From the NCBI GenBank assembly GCA_050944855.1, contig JBMNRU010000016.1, positions 1 to 64,000 of the forward strand: a DNA stretch of 64,000 bases. Reading direction: 5' to 3'. Below, in pieces: positions 18,442 through 27,040 of this stretch. This DNA is from Lactonifactor sp050944855 (GTDB lineage Bacteria > Bacillota > Clostridia > Lachnospirales > Lachnospiraceae). Below the pieces are notes generated by a model. That model made no database searches and was not told the DNA's origin. It was given only the letters and a program-made list of their open reading frames with translations. Position numbers and translations under genes: made by a program. Position 1 is the first letter of the stretch. Every line of letters starts with the position of its first letter.

Positions 18442-20595
18442 ATGGACATTATCAAGAGTTTGACAGAAGAATTACAGGTAAAAAAGTGGCAGGTAGAAGC
18501 TGCCGTATCGTTAATAGATGAAGGAAATACGATCCCGTTTATTTCCCGTTACCGTAAAGAGGCAACAGGTTCTTTAAATGATGAAGTGCTGCGAAAACTG
18601 CATGAACGCTTAACCTATCTGCGTAATCTGGAAGATAAAAAGCAGCAGGTTTTATCCAGCATTGAGGAACAGGGAAAACTGACCAAAGAGTTAAGAGAAC
18701 AGATAGAGGCAGCGCAGACATTGGTCGTAGTGGATGATCTGTACCGTCCATACCGTCCGAAACGACGTACCAGAGCCACTATTGCAAAGGAAAAAGGTCT
18801 GGATCCGCTGGCAAATATTATTATGCTGCAGATGACGCAGAAACCGCTGGAAGCAGAGGCAGAGGCCTTTTTAAGTGAAGAGAAGGAAGTGTACACAGTT
18901 TGTGAGGCCATTGCAGGGGCAAAGGATATCCTGGCAGAATATATTTCGGACGAAGCGGATTATCGGATCCACATTCGAAATCTGACAATGAAACAGGGAA
19001 GAATCTGTTCGGCGGCAAAGGATGAAAAAGCACAGACTCCCTATGAGATGTATTATAACTTTGAAGAGCCCATTGCAAAGCTGGCCAGCCACCGTCTGCT
19101 GGCGCTGAACCGTGGGGAGAAGGAAAAAGTACTTACGGTAAAGATCGCAGCTCCGGAAGAGGAGATTTTGTCTTATCTTCGGCGTCATGTGATCATCAGG
19201 GAGAATCCGATTACGGCATCTGTGTTAGAAGATGTGATAGAAGACAGTTACAGGCGTCTGATCGCGCCGGCCATTGAAAGAGAGATTCGCAGTGAACTGA
19301 CGGAGAAAGCGGAGGACAGTTCCATTCAGGTGTTTGGTAAGAATCTGGAACAGCTTCTGATGCAGCCGCCTATTGCCGGTCAGGTGGTGCTGGGATGGGA
19401 TCCGGCTTTTCGTACCGGCTGCAAGCTTGCGGTTGTGGATGCCACGGGAAAGGTGCTGGATACTACCGTTATTTATCCTACAGCACCTACCACACCGGCT
19501 AAAATTGCAGCGGCAAAAGAAACCTTAAAGAAGTGGATCCGCAAATATCATATTACTCTGATTTCGGTAGGAAATGGTACGGCTTCCCGTGAATCGGAGC
19601 AGATTATTGTAGAATTGTTAAAAGAAATACCGGAATCCGTGCAGTATGTGATTACGAATGAAGCGGGTGCCTCTGTGTATTCTGCCAGTAAGCTGGCAAC
19701 AGAAGAGTTTCCTCAATTTGATGTGGGACAGCGAAGTGCGGCTTCCATTGCCCGCCGCTTGCAGGATCCTCTGTCTGAACTGGTAAAAATTGATCCCAAA
19801 TCCATTGGCGTTGGCCAGTATCAGCACGATATGAATCAGAAAAAGCTGGGAGAGGCTTTGCATGGTGTGGTAGAAGATTGTGTAAATAAAGTAGGTGTAG
19901 ATTTGAATACAGCTTCGGCTTCTCTTCTGGAGTATATTTCCGGTATCAGTAAGCCCATTGCGAAAAATATTGTTGCTTACCGTGAAGAGAACGGAGAATT
20001 CAAGAGCCGGAAAGAGCTTCTAAAAGTGGCGAAGCTGGGCCCGAAAGCTTATGAGCAGTGTGCCGGATTTACCCGTATTTTAAATGGGAAAAATCCGCTG
20101 GACGGGACTTCCGTACATCCGGAAAGTTATGAGGCAGCGCAGAAATTATTGGAAAAGCTGGGATATACCCTGCAGGATGTGTCCGACAGAAAGCTGTCCG
20201 GAATTTCGAAAAGTATTCACAAGCCGGCGCAGCTGGCAGCAGATTTGGGGATTGGAGAGATTACTCTGCAGGATATTGTGAAAGAACTGGAAAAGCCGGC
20301 CCGTGATCCCCGTGATGAGATGCCAAAACCTATTTTGCGCACGGATGTTTTGGAAATGAAAGACTTAAAAGAGGGTATGCTGTTAAAGGGCACAGTAAGA
20401 AACGTCATTGATTTTGGCGCGTTTGTAGATATCGGAGTTCACCAGGATGGACTGGTGCATATCTCTCAGCTTTCTGATAAAAAGTTTGTAAAACATCCGC
20501 TGGATGTGGTAAGCGTGGGAGATGTAGTAGAAGTAAAAGTATTAAGTGTAGATCTTGCGAAAAAAAGGATTGCGCTTACTATGAAGGGGATTTAA
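18442..20595 (+). CDS. tex: Tex family RNA-binding transcription accessory protein
   Basis: A 717-residue Tex protein. Order: N-terminal helical domain (LTEELQVKKWQVEAAVSLIDEG), YqgF/RuvX-like nuclease fold (about 325-450, GWDPAFRTGCKLAVVD), helix-hairpin-helix domains (about 490-560, LNTASASLLEYISGIS), and a C-terminal S1 RNA-binding domain (about 645-715, LKGTVRNVIDFGAFVDIGV). Tex binds nucleic acids and affects transcription. The start at 18442 is supported by AGGAGA; longer in-frame starts lack a site. Just downstream begins the first structured RNA element. Confidence 0.95.
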   Translation: MDIIKSLTEELQVKKWQVEAAVSLIDEGNTIPFISRYRKEATGSLNDEVLRKLHERLTYLRNLEDKKQQVLSSIEEQGKLTKELREQIEAAQTLVVVDDLYRPYRPKRRTRATIAKEKGLDPLANIIMLQMTQKPLEAEAEAFLSEEKEVYTVCEAIAGAKDILAEYISDEADYRIHIRNLTMKQGRICSAAKDEKAQTPYEMYYNFEEPIAKLASHRLLALNRGEKEKVLTVKIAAPEEEILSYLRRHVIIRENPITASVLEDVIEDSYRRLIAPAIEREIRSELTEKAEDSSIQVFGKNLEQLLMQPPIAGQVVLGWDPAFRTGCKLAVVDATGKVLDTTVIYPTAPTTPAKIAAAKETLKKWIRKYHITLISVGNGTASRESEQIIVELLKEIPESVQYVITNEAGASVYSASKLATEEFPQFDVGQRSAASIARRLQDPLSELVKIDPKSIGVGQYQHDMNQKKLGEALHGVVEDCVNKVGVDLNTASASLLEYISGISKPIAKNIVAYREENGEFKSRKELLKVAKLGPKAYEQCAGFTRILNGKNPLDGTSVHPESYEAAQKLLEKLGYTLQDVSDRKLSGISKSIHKPAQLAADLGIGEITLQDIVKELEKPARDPRDEMPKPILRTDVLEMKDLKEGMLLKGTVRNVIDFGAFVDIGVHQDGLVHISQLSDKKFVKHPLDVVSVGDVVEVKVLSVDLAKKRIALTMKGI

Positions 20596-20597
20596 AA

Positions 20598-21056
20598 ATC
20601 GTTTTCACTTACAAAAGCGTCCTGTTTGTGCCCTGACACAAAACAGGTCGCTCCTTCTCAGCTAGCCGTCAAGACGCACTAAGACTCTCAGGAAGGCCTT
20701 CGAGCCTAAGTGCTTACTAGACGTCGGATCTTCCAACTCGCTTTTCCTGATGTTTTTGTCATGGCACAGACGGGAGCTCCTGGCAGCGTGAAAGGCGATT
20801 CCCTCTGGTTTGTGTATCTGTCCGTCTGGCATAGTCTGTCGATAGGGTGTGGTTTCACAAGCCGTTATCGTTCGGTATTGCAAAGTCCTGCTCAGCATCA
20901 CAAATGCATGGGGAAAGCGCGCCTGAAAATCCTGAGCCTAGCATACACTTAGCCTCGAAGGCTTTCCTGAGAGGCTTAGGTGTATCTTGGCTCATAGTTG
21001 AAGGGAAGCGGTCTGTATTTGTGATGCTGAGCAGGGATATTTGTATACGGAACGAT
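20598..21056 (+). ncRNA. Large structured RNA candidate, copy 1
   Basis: A roughly 460-nt noncoding element with a second copy at 29676-30137. Conserved blocks shared by both copies include CTCCTTCTCAGCTAGCCGTC, ACTAGACGTCGGATCTTC and TCTTGGCTCATAGTTGAAGG. Between these lie stems of different sequence but kept pairing: a 19-bp perfect stem (20887-20905 with 21017-21035), a hairpin at the 5' end (CCTGTTTGTG with CACAAAACAGG), and terminal pairing ATCGTT/AACGAT (20598-20603 with 21051-21056). Orientation is assigned by the shared direction relative to genes. It lies between tex and pepP. I cannot name its family; the size is in the range of ornate large bacterial RNAs. Confidence 0.75.
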
Positions 21057-21090
21057 AAAATATAAACAACAGAAAGGAAGTATATATATT

Positions 21091-22890
21091 ATGGGAAAAA
21101 TTACAGATCGGTTGAAACAGCTTCGCATATTGATGGAGCGGGAAGGTATGGATATGTATCTGGTGCCTACCGCCGATTTCCATCAGTCCGAGTTTGTTGG
21201 AGAATATTTTAGTGCCCGGGCCTATATGTCCGGATTTTCCGGATCCGCCGGTGTGCTTTTGGTGGAGAAGGAAGCTGCGCATTTATGGGTGGACGGCCGT
21301 TATTTCGTACAGGCGGAAAAAGAGCTGGAAGGCAGTACCATTCAGCTGATGAAGATGGGGGAAGAGGGCGTTCCTTCTCTGGAAGATTTTATTATACAGG
21401 AGATGCCGCAAAAAGGGTGTCTTGGTGTGGACGGAAGAGTAATAGCTGCACGCCAGGGAGTACGTTTGGAGCAGCTGCTGCAGGAAAAGGGAGCCCATTT
21501 GTCGGTGAAAAAAGATCTGGTAGGCGAGATCTGGAAGGATCGGTCGGAAATTTCTAAAAAACAGGCATTTCTCCTGGATGTGAAGTATGCAGGTGAGTCC
21601 AGACAGGATAAAATTGCCTGGCTGAGGGAAGAGATGAGAAAGGAACATGCAGATGTGCACGTGCTGACCTCTCTGGACGACATTGCCTGGCTGTTAAATA
21701 TCCGCGGGAGAGATATTCCCTGTAATCCGGTAGTTTTGTCTTATCTGGTACTGACGCAGACAGAACTGGCGTTTTTTGTCCATAAAGAAGCCATGGGCGA
21801 AAAAGTGACGAAAGAATTTACAAAAGAGGGAATCACTGTATATCCATATGATGAGGTGTACCATTATGTAAATCAGATGCCGGAAGGCTCGAAGGTTCTT
21901 TTAGATACTTATATTGTAAATTATGCTCTGATGCGCGCAATCCGTCCGGATTGTGAAGTGAAGCACAGGAAGAATCCCACAACCATAAAAAAAGCGGTGA
22001 AAAATCCAGTGGAGCAAGAGAATGTGCGGATTGCTCATTTGAAAGATGCGAAGGCTATGTGCCGTTTCATATATTGGCTTAAGACACATGTGGAAAAGGA
22101 GACCATTACAGAAATGCAGGCGGCGGAATATGTGAACCAGCTGCGGCTGGATGATCCGGACTGTCATGATGTTGGTTTTACCACCATTGCCGCATATGGG
22201 CCTAATGCTGCCATGTGTCATTATCATCCAACGGCAGAAGACTGTGCGGTGATCGAGCCTAAGGGGCTGTTTCTGCTTGACAGCGGCGGACAGTACTGGC
22301 AGGGTACGACGGACGTGACCCGTACCATAGTGGTGGGGGACCTGACCCAGGAGGAGAAAGAAAGCTTCACATTGGTATTGCAGGGGCATATCCGTCTGGC
22401 CATGACGAAATTTCTGTATGGAACCTGCGGCAATGTTTTGGATTATGCGGCGAGAAGCCCATTATGGGAGAGAGGATTAGATTTCAAGCATGGAACCGGG
22501 CACGGCGTAGGCTATTTTCTGAATGTACACGAAGGCCCGAATAATTTCCGTCATCGTCTTCCGGAAAATAAGGAGGATCTGGTGCCTTTGGAGGCAGGTA
22601 TGCTGACCAGTAATGAGCCGGGTCTGTATATAGAAGGAAAGTACGGAATCCGTACGGAAAATCTGGTTTTCTGCCAGAATGCAGAAAAGAATGAGTTTGG
22701 ACAGTTCATGGAACTGGAGACTGTTACCTTTGTGCCGATCGACAGGGATGCTATCCTCCCGGAGATGCTTTCTTCCAAAGAGCTGGCATGGCTCAATGAA
22801 TATCACAGACAGGTGTATGAAAAAGTAGCTCCTTTGGTGAATGAAGAAGAAAGACAGTGGCTGAAAGAAGCGACGGCAGAGATAAAATAG
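21091..22890 (+). CDS. pepP: Xaa-Pro aminopeptidase (M24B)
   Basis: A cytoplasmic metalloaminopeptidase of 599 residues that removes N-terminal residues before proline. Two creatinase-like N-terminal domains (about 5-300) precede the pita-bread catalytic domain. Metal ligands are visible in LLDSGGQYWQGTTDVTRT (Asp pair), HGTGHGVGYFLNVHEGP (His), and two Glu regions (TSNEPGLYIEGKYGIRTENL). The long form matches the eukaryote-like APP1 class found in Clostridia. RBS GAAAGGAAG precedes the start, and the structured RNA ends 35 bp upstream. Confidence 0.95.
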   Translation: MGKITDRLKQLRILMEREGMDMYLVPTADFHQSEFVGEYFSARAYMSGFSGSAGVLLVEKEAAHLWVDGRYFVQAEKELEGSTIQLMKMGEEGVPSLEDFIIQEMPQKGCLGVDGRVIAARQGVRLEQLLQEKGAHLSVKKDLVGEIWKDRSEISKKQAFLLDVKYAGESRQDKIAWLREEMRKEHADVHVLTSLDDIAWLLNIRGRDIPCNPVVLSYLVLTQTELAFFVHKEAMGEKVTKEFTKEGITVYPYDEVYHYVNQMPEGSKVLLDTYIVNYALMRAIRPDCEVKHRKNPTTIKKAVKNPVEQENVRIAHLKDAKAMCRFIYWLKTHVEKETITEMQAAEYVNQLRLDDPDCHDVGFTTIAAYGPNAAMCHYHPTAEDCAVIEPKGLFLLDSGGQYWQGTTDVTRTIVVGDLTQEEKESFTLVLQGHIRLAMTKFLYGTCGNVLDYAARSPLWERGLDFKHGTGHGVGYFLNVHEGPNNFRHRLPENKEDLVPLEAGMLTSNEPGLYIEGKYGIRTENLVFCQNAEKNEFGQFMELETVTFVPIDRDAILPEMLSSKELAWLNEYHRQVYEKVAPLVNEEERQWLKEATAEIK

Positions 22891-22918
22891 TATATTCTGC
22901 GAGAACTTTGTTTTTTTC

Positions 22919-22947
22919 TTGTCAAATGAAAGATTGTGCGATATAAT
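22919..22947 (+). promoter_or_regulatory. Promoter of the FMN riboswitch-ribU unit
   Basis: TTGTCA (22919-22924), 17-bp spacer, TATAAT (22942-22947). It lies about 17 bp before the riboswitch, correctly placed to transcribe it. Confidence 0.7.
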
Positions 22948-22963
22948 AATTCCATAAAAGAAA

Positions 22964-23076
22964 ATTCTTCGGGGCGAGGCGTAATTCCTCACCGGCGGTA
23001 TAGTCCGCGACCCGCGAAAGCGGCTGAACTGGTGTGATTCCAGTACCGACAGTTAGAGTCTGGATGAGAGAAGAAC
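22964..23076 (+). ncRNA. FMN riboswitch (RFN element)
   Basis: Carries the family-defining blocks in order: GGGGCGAGGCGTAATTCC, CACCGGCGGTATAGTCCGCG, GGTGTGATTCCAGTACCG, and ACAGTTAGAGTCTGGATG with GAGAGAAGA. It senses flavin mononucleotide. A strong terminator follows at 23101-23129, so FMN binding should stop transcription before the riboflavin transporter gene. Confidence 0.96.
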
Positions 23077-23100
23077 ATGTGGCAAATGTGATTTATAGTT

Positions 23101-23129
23101 ATCCCCGGAATAGTATTTCCGGGGATTTT
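23101..23129 (+). terminator. Riboswitch-controlled terminator
   Basis: A perfect 10-bp stem ATCCCCGGAA / TTCCGGGGAT (23101-23110 with 23116-23125) followed by TTTTCC. It is the expression platform of the FMN riboswitch. Confidence 0.85.
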
Positions 23130-23203
23130 CCTATTACGGGAAAATGTGCCGCATGACGGAGAGTTTCCTTTTTGTAATAATTTTATAAAAGGAGATTGAC
23201 AAA

Positions 23204-23833
23204 ATGAATGCAATGACAGAAACTGTGAACACAACAAAGAGAACAAATGTAAGAACCCTGGTTCAGGTGGCTATGTTGGCCGCGGTGTCGGCTGTGCTGA
23301 TGCTTTTCGAATTTCCGCTTCCGTTTCTGGCCCCTTCCTTCTATGAATTGGATTTTAGTGAAGTGCCCGTTTTAGTGGGCGCCTTTTCCATGGGGCCTTT
23401 GGCAGCAGTGGTAATTGAACTGATCAAGATTTTGCTGAACTTTGTATTAAATGGCACTATTACTGCGGGAGTGGGAGAACTGGCGAATTTTCTCATGGGA
23501 TGTGCCATGGTTGTGCCGGCCGGTCTCATTTATCGAAGAAGAAAAACCAGGAAAAATGCGATGATTGGTATGGCTGTCGGTGTAGTCTGTCTGGCAGCCG
23601 TAAGCTGTATTTTAAATGGTATGGTACTGCTGCCGGCTTATGGAAAGGCATTTGGTATGCCGGTGGATGTATTTGTGGATATGGGCGCTGCTATTATTCC
23701 GGCGATTCATAATATGATTACTTTTTGTTTGTTTTGTGTTGTTCCGTTTAATGTGCTGAAGGGAGTTCTGGTTTCTCTTATTACGCTGTTGTTATACAAA
23801 CGTATCAGCTGGATTTTGAAAGGACATCACTAG
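23204..23833 (+). CDS. ribU: Riboflavin ECF transporter S component RibU
   Basis: Substrate-binding membrane subunit of the energy-coupling-factor importer for riboflavin, 209 residues with about six helices. The RibU signature region (FEFPLPFLAPSFYELDFSEVP, residues about 45-65) and GPLAAVVIELIKILLN are present. The FMN riboswitch upstream fixes the substrate. The shared ECF ATPases and T subunit are not in the window. Start supported by AAAGGAGA. The NUDIX gene follows 21 bp downstream, probably co-transcribed. Confidence 0.95.
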   Translation: MNAMTETVNTTKRTNVRTLVQVAMLAAVSAVLMLFEFPLPFLAPSFYELDFSEVPVLVGAFSMGPLAAVVIELIKILLNFVLNGTITAGVGELANFLMGCAMVVPAGLIYRRRKTRKNAMIGMAVGVVCLAAVSCILNGMVLLPAYGKAFGMPVDVFVDMGAAIIPAIHNMITFCLFCVVPFNVLKGVLVSLITLLLYKRISWILKGHH

Positions 23834-23854
23834 AAGAAGGAAGGGAAGATTGGT

Positions 23855-24463
23855 ATGCCGCAGATTCATAAGGTCACACAGCTGACGCACAACAAACATT
23901 TGAATATGTATGAACTGGAGGCTTCCAGCAAGACAGGAAGAAGAGTAGATTATTTTGTGGCTTCCCGTGCCAAAGAAACGTCGCAGCTGAAGCTTGTTAC
24001 AGGGGAAAATCCTCCGGATGGGGTGATCATCTATAGTCTGTATGGTGAACATCACGACAGGGTAGTGCTGGTGAAACAGTATCGCTATGCGATTGATTCC
24101 TGGATTTATGAATTTCCGGCGGGATTGGTAGAGCCGGGCGAGGATTATAAAGAAGCAGCCATCCGGGAACTAAAAGAAGAAACGGGACTCACCCTGGTGC
24201 CGATTGAGACGGATGCGGCTTATGAGAGACCTTATTTTACTACCATAGGGCTTACCGATGAGTCCTGCGGTACGGTGTATGGATATGCAAAAGGAGACGT
24301 TTCCAGAGAAGGCCTGGAGGATACCGAGGATCTGGAGATCGTATTGGCAGATAGAGAAGAAATTAAGCGGATTCTGAAGGAGGAAAAGGTGGCTATTATG
24401 TGCGCGTACATGTTAATGCACTTTCTTCATGAAGAGGATCCTTTTGCCTTTTTAAAAGAATAA
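23855..24463 (+). CDS. NUDIX hydrolase (ADP-ribose pyrophosphatase-like)
   Basis: A 202-residue NUDIX hydrolase. The Nudix box runs from GLVEPGEDYKEAAIRELKEE to TGL at about residues 89-111, with all catalytic Glu residues. Overall form is like ADP-ribose pyrophosphatase, which cleaves ADP-ribose and similar nucleotide sugars. It follows ribU closely; a role in flavin nucleotide turnover could be imagined but is not shown by sequence. Confidence 0.9.
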   Translation: MPQIHKVTQLTHNKHLNMYELEASSKTGRRVDYFVASRAKETSQLKLVTGENPPDGVIIYSLYGEHHDRVVLVKQYRYAIDSWIYEFPAGLVEPGEDYKEAAIRELKEETGLTLVPIETDAAYERPYFTTIGLTDESCGTVYGYAKGDVSREGLEDTEDLEIVLADREEIKRILKEEKVAIMCAYMLMHFLHEEDPFAFLKE

Positions 24464-24612
24464 TGAATGCAGGCATGATGTAGCATCTGCAGCGGATTCT
24501 GAAAGTTCTCTCATATGTGAGAGCATTGTCATGGGTCTGCAGCAGATGTTTTGCTGTTCGGGTCAGATTTTGTGTTTCAGAAAATACTTTCCGAAAATTT
24601 ATAAAATGTTCA

Positions 24613-24640
24613 TTTACTCTCAATAGATTATGGATATAAT
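24613..24640 (+). promoter_or_regulatory. Promoter of AI-2E family gene
   Basis: TTTACT (24613-24618), 16-bp spacer, TATAAT (24635-24640), about 50 bp before the start codon. Confidence 0.5.
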
Positions 24641-24692
24641 GGAAATAGCAGAAAAATTTTACTGAAATTTACATAGAAAAGTGAGTGATGTA

Positions 24693-25862
24693 ATGAAAAA
24701 ATATATTAAAAGTCTGATCGATCTTTTATTGACGATTATCGGAATCATCCTGGTCATCGCCGTTGCGCTTTGGGGGCTGGATTTTTTTATGCCGTTTGTG
24801 ATCGGCTGGATTGTGTCCATGATTGCCAATCCATTGGTCAGATTTGCAGAGAGTAAGTTAAAAATCGTAAGAAAACATACCTCTATGGTCATTATTATTT
24901 TGGTACTCGGCATTATTCTCGGAGCCGGTTATCTGGTGGGAGCAAAGGTGGTGCGCGAGGTGGTCGCTTTGGTGCAGCAGGCTCCGGAGATATCGCAGTC
25001 GCTTTCCGGGGAATTTCAGGACGTACAAAAGAATCTGGCTTTGCTGATGATGGATCTGCCGGAGAATGTACGCACCTATTTGCAGGATTTTGGAAATGAT
25101 CTGGGTGAGAAGCTGGCAGTTCTGACAAGCAATGTGAGTCAGTGGACGGTGAGTTGGGCCAGCGGTTTTGCCAAACGTGTGCCCAGTATGCTGATCGCCA
25201 TGATTTTTACCATTTTATCTGCGTATTTCTTTATTGTGGACAGGGATAAAATTCTGGAATTTGGAAGAAAAAATACTCCCCTTGTCATCCAGAGAAGATG
25301 GAAGCTTCTTGCTGATAATTTTCTGGGTGTGCTGGGCGGATATATGAAAGCACAGCTTAAAATTATGCTTGTGGTCTGGGTGCTCCTTACTGCGGGATTT
25401 TTTGTGCTGGGTATTGGATATGCGATTCCGGTGGCGTTTTTGGTTTCTCTTTGTGATATGCTTCCGTTTTTGGGGACAGGAACCATCCTGATCCCGTGGG
25501 CGATTTTCAAGGTGCTCTCAGGAGATGTTCAGATTGCGCTGGGCTTGATTATCATATACGGGATCACACAGTTGGTACGCCGCCTCATCGAGCCAAAGCT
25601 GGTAGGAGATTCCATTGGTGTTAATCCTCTGGCCACCCTGATCTTTATGTATGCAGGATACAAGTGGTTTGGTGTGCTGGGGATGATTCTGGCGGTTCCC
25701 ATCGGTGCCATTATGATTAATTTTTACCGCATGGGAATGTTCGATCATATGCTTGCCGTTTTGAAAGAGGCTGTGGAAGATTTTTATTATTGGCTGCGTC
25801 CGCAGGAAAAAGAAAATCATGATACAGAGATAATAGAAGAAGAGAAAGAAAATAAAGGATAA
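24693..25862 (+). CDS. AI-2E family transporter (PerM/YtvI type)
   Basis: An integral membrane protein of about 389 residues with seven to eight helices. Family traits are the two N-terminal helices (about 7-50), an amphipathic middle domain (about 95-155), and C-terminal GYAIPVAFLVSLCDMLPFLG, RRLIEPKLVGDSIGVNPLATL, and AVPIGAIMINFYR. Ends in a charged Glu/Lys tail. The family includes autoinducer and ion exporters; the substrate here is unknown. An in-frame GTG 12 bp upstream (24681) is an alternative start. Confidence 0.88.
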   Translation: MKKYIKSLIDLLLTIIGIILVIAVALWGLDFFMPFVIGWIVSMIANPLVRFAESKLKIVRKHTSMVIIILVLGIILGAGYLVGAKVVREVVALVQQAPEISQSLSGEFQDVQKNLALLMMDLPENVRTYLQDFGNDLGEKLAVLTSNVSQWTVSWASGFAKRVPSMLIAMIFTILSAYFFIVDRDKILEFGRKNTPLVIQRRWKLLADNFLGVLGGYMKAQLKIMLVVWVLLTAGFFVLGIGYAIPVAFLVSLCDMLPFLGTGTILIPWAIFKVLSGDVQIALGLIIIYGITQLVRRLIEPKLVGDSIGVNPLATLIFMYAGYKWFGVLGMILAVPIGAIMINFYRMGMFDHMLAVLKEAVEDFYYWLRPQEKENHDTEIIEEEKENKG

Positions 25863-25876
25863 AGGGGAAACAGATC

Positions 25877-26845
25877 ATGGAAAAAAGATGGGATGTTATT
25901 GCATTAGGAGAACTTTTAATTGATTTTACAGAAAATGGGTATAGTGAACAGGGGAATCCGGTTCTGGAAGCAAATCCCGGCGGGGCTCCCTGTAATTTAC
26001 TGGCCATGCTGAATCATCTGGGCAGGAAAACCGCCTTCATTGGCGTTGTGGGTAAGGATTCTTTTGGAATCTATCTGCGTCAGATCCTTCGGGAGTCAGA
26101 TATAGATGATACCTGCCTGTATGAAAATCCGGACGTGCACACTACACTTGCTTTTGTACATACAGCACCGGACGGAGACAGGGATTTTGCATTTTACAGA
26201 AATCCGGGTGCAGATATGACGCTGACGGAAGAACAGATCGATGAGGCATTTCTTGCGTCGGGAAAAGCTTTTCATTTCGGAACATTGTCCATGACCCATG
26301 AAGGCGCGCGGAAGGCTACGAAAAAGGCAATTCGCATTGCACGGGAGAAGGGGATGCTGCTGTCTTTTGATCCCAATTTAAGAGTGCCTCTCTGGGATGA
26401 CCTGGATACAGCAAGGGAGCAGATCGATTATGGAATGCGCCATTGTGACGTGCTGAAAATTTCGGATGATGAAGTGAAATTTATGACGGGAAATGAGAAC
26501 ATTCGGGAGGGTGCCCGTCAGCTGGCAAAGGAATATCCGCAGATCACTTTGATGAATGTGACGCTGGGAAAAGAGGGAAGTATTGCTTTCTATCATGGAA
26601 AAGAGGTATTTCAGGCACCGTTTTTACAGGAGAATACCATCGAAACGACAGGAGCGGGAGATACCTTTGGCGGCTGTGCACTGCATTATGTGCTGGAGCA
26701 TGGCTTAGAGGATCTGACCGAAAAGCAGCTTCAGGAAATGCTCCGGTTTGCCAATGCTGCCTCTTCTCTGATCACTACGAGAAAAGGGGCTCTGCGTGTC
26801 ATGCCGACGAAAGAAGAAATAGAAAGTTTCCTTATGGATAAGTAA
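25877..26845 (+). CDS. PfkB-family sugar kinase (fructokinase-like)
   Basis: A 322-residue ribokinase-fold sugar kinase. The N-terminal motif GGAPCNLLAMLNHLGRK (about 35-51) binds sugar, and TTGAGDTFGGCALHY (about 256-270) holds the anion hole and catalytic Asp. Best match by motif is fructokinase, which phosphorylates fructose with ATP. It follows the AI-2E gene by 14 bp, with no sugar transporter next to it. Confidence 0.9.
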   Translation: MEKRWDVIALGELLIDFTENGYSEQGNPVLEANPGGAPCNLLAMLNHLGRKTAFIGVVGKDSFGIYLRQILRESDIDDTCLYENPDVHTTLAFVHTAPDGDRDFAFYRNPGADMTLTEEQIDEAFLASGKAFHFGTLSMTHEGARKATKKAIRIAREKGMLLSFDPNLRVPLWDDLDTAREQIDYGMRHCDVLKISDDEVKFMTGNENIREGARQLAKEYPQITLMNVTLGKEGSIAFYHGKEVFQAPFLQENTIETTGAGDTFGGCALHYVLEHGLEDLTEKQLQEMLRFANAASSLITTRKGALRVMPTKEEIESFLMDK

Positions 26846-26911
26846 AGTGATATAAAACTTGCACGAATTACCTGAGTTTTACCATGATTTTATCGAAAGA
26901 CTTAGATTGCA

Positions 26912-26940
26912 TTGACAAAAATAGTGCAACATGATAAGTT
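26912..26940 (+). promoter_or_regulatory. Promoter of fhs
   Basis: TTGACA (26912-26917), 17-bp spacer ending in TGA, TAAGTT (26935-26940). A 100-bp leader separates it from the start of fhs. Confidence 0.45.
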
Positions 26941-27040
26941 GGGTTTATGAAAACTTGAACGATATTACGCATCCGATTCGGGGGATTGCGGTGTGTGAGG
27001 AGAAGGTTCAAAAACTATATAATTTTAGGAGGAAAAAGTC

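Noticed and set aside
20710..20740. ACTAGACGTCGG block resembling a group I intron R element in the structured RNA
   Set aside because: The matching S element with complementary P7 bases is not kept between the two copies, and no exon context or splice sites are seen.
22964..23076. Novel riboswitch
   Set aside because: It matches the well known FMN riboswitch in every conserved block, so it is annotated but not novel.
24470..24600. Strong terminator after the NUDIX gene
   Set aside because: Several partial inverted repeats (for example CTCTCATATGTGAGAG) exist but no clean stem plus T run can be defined.
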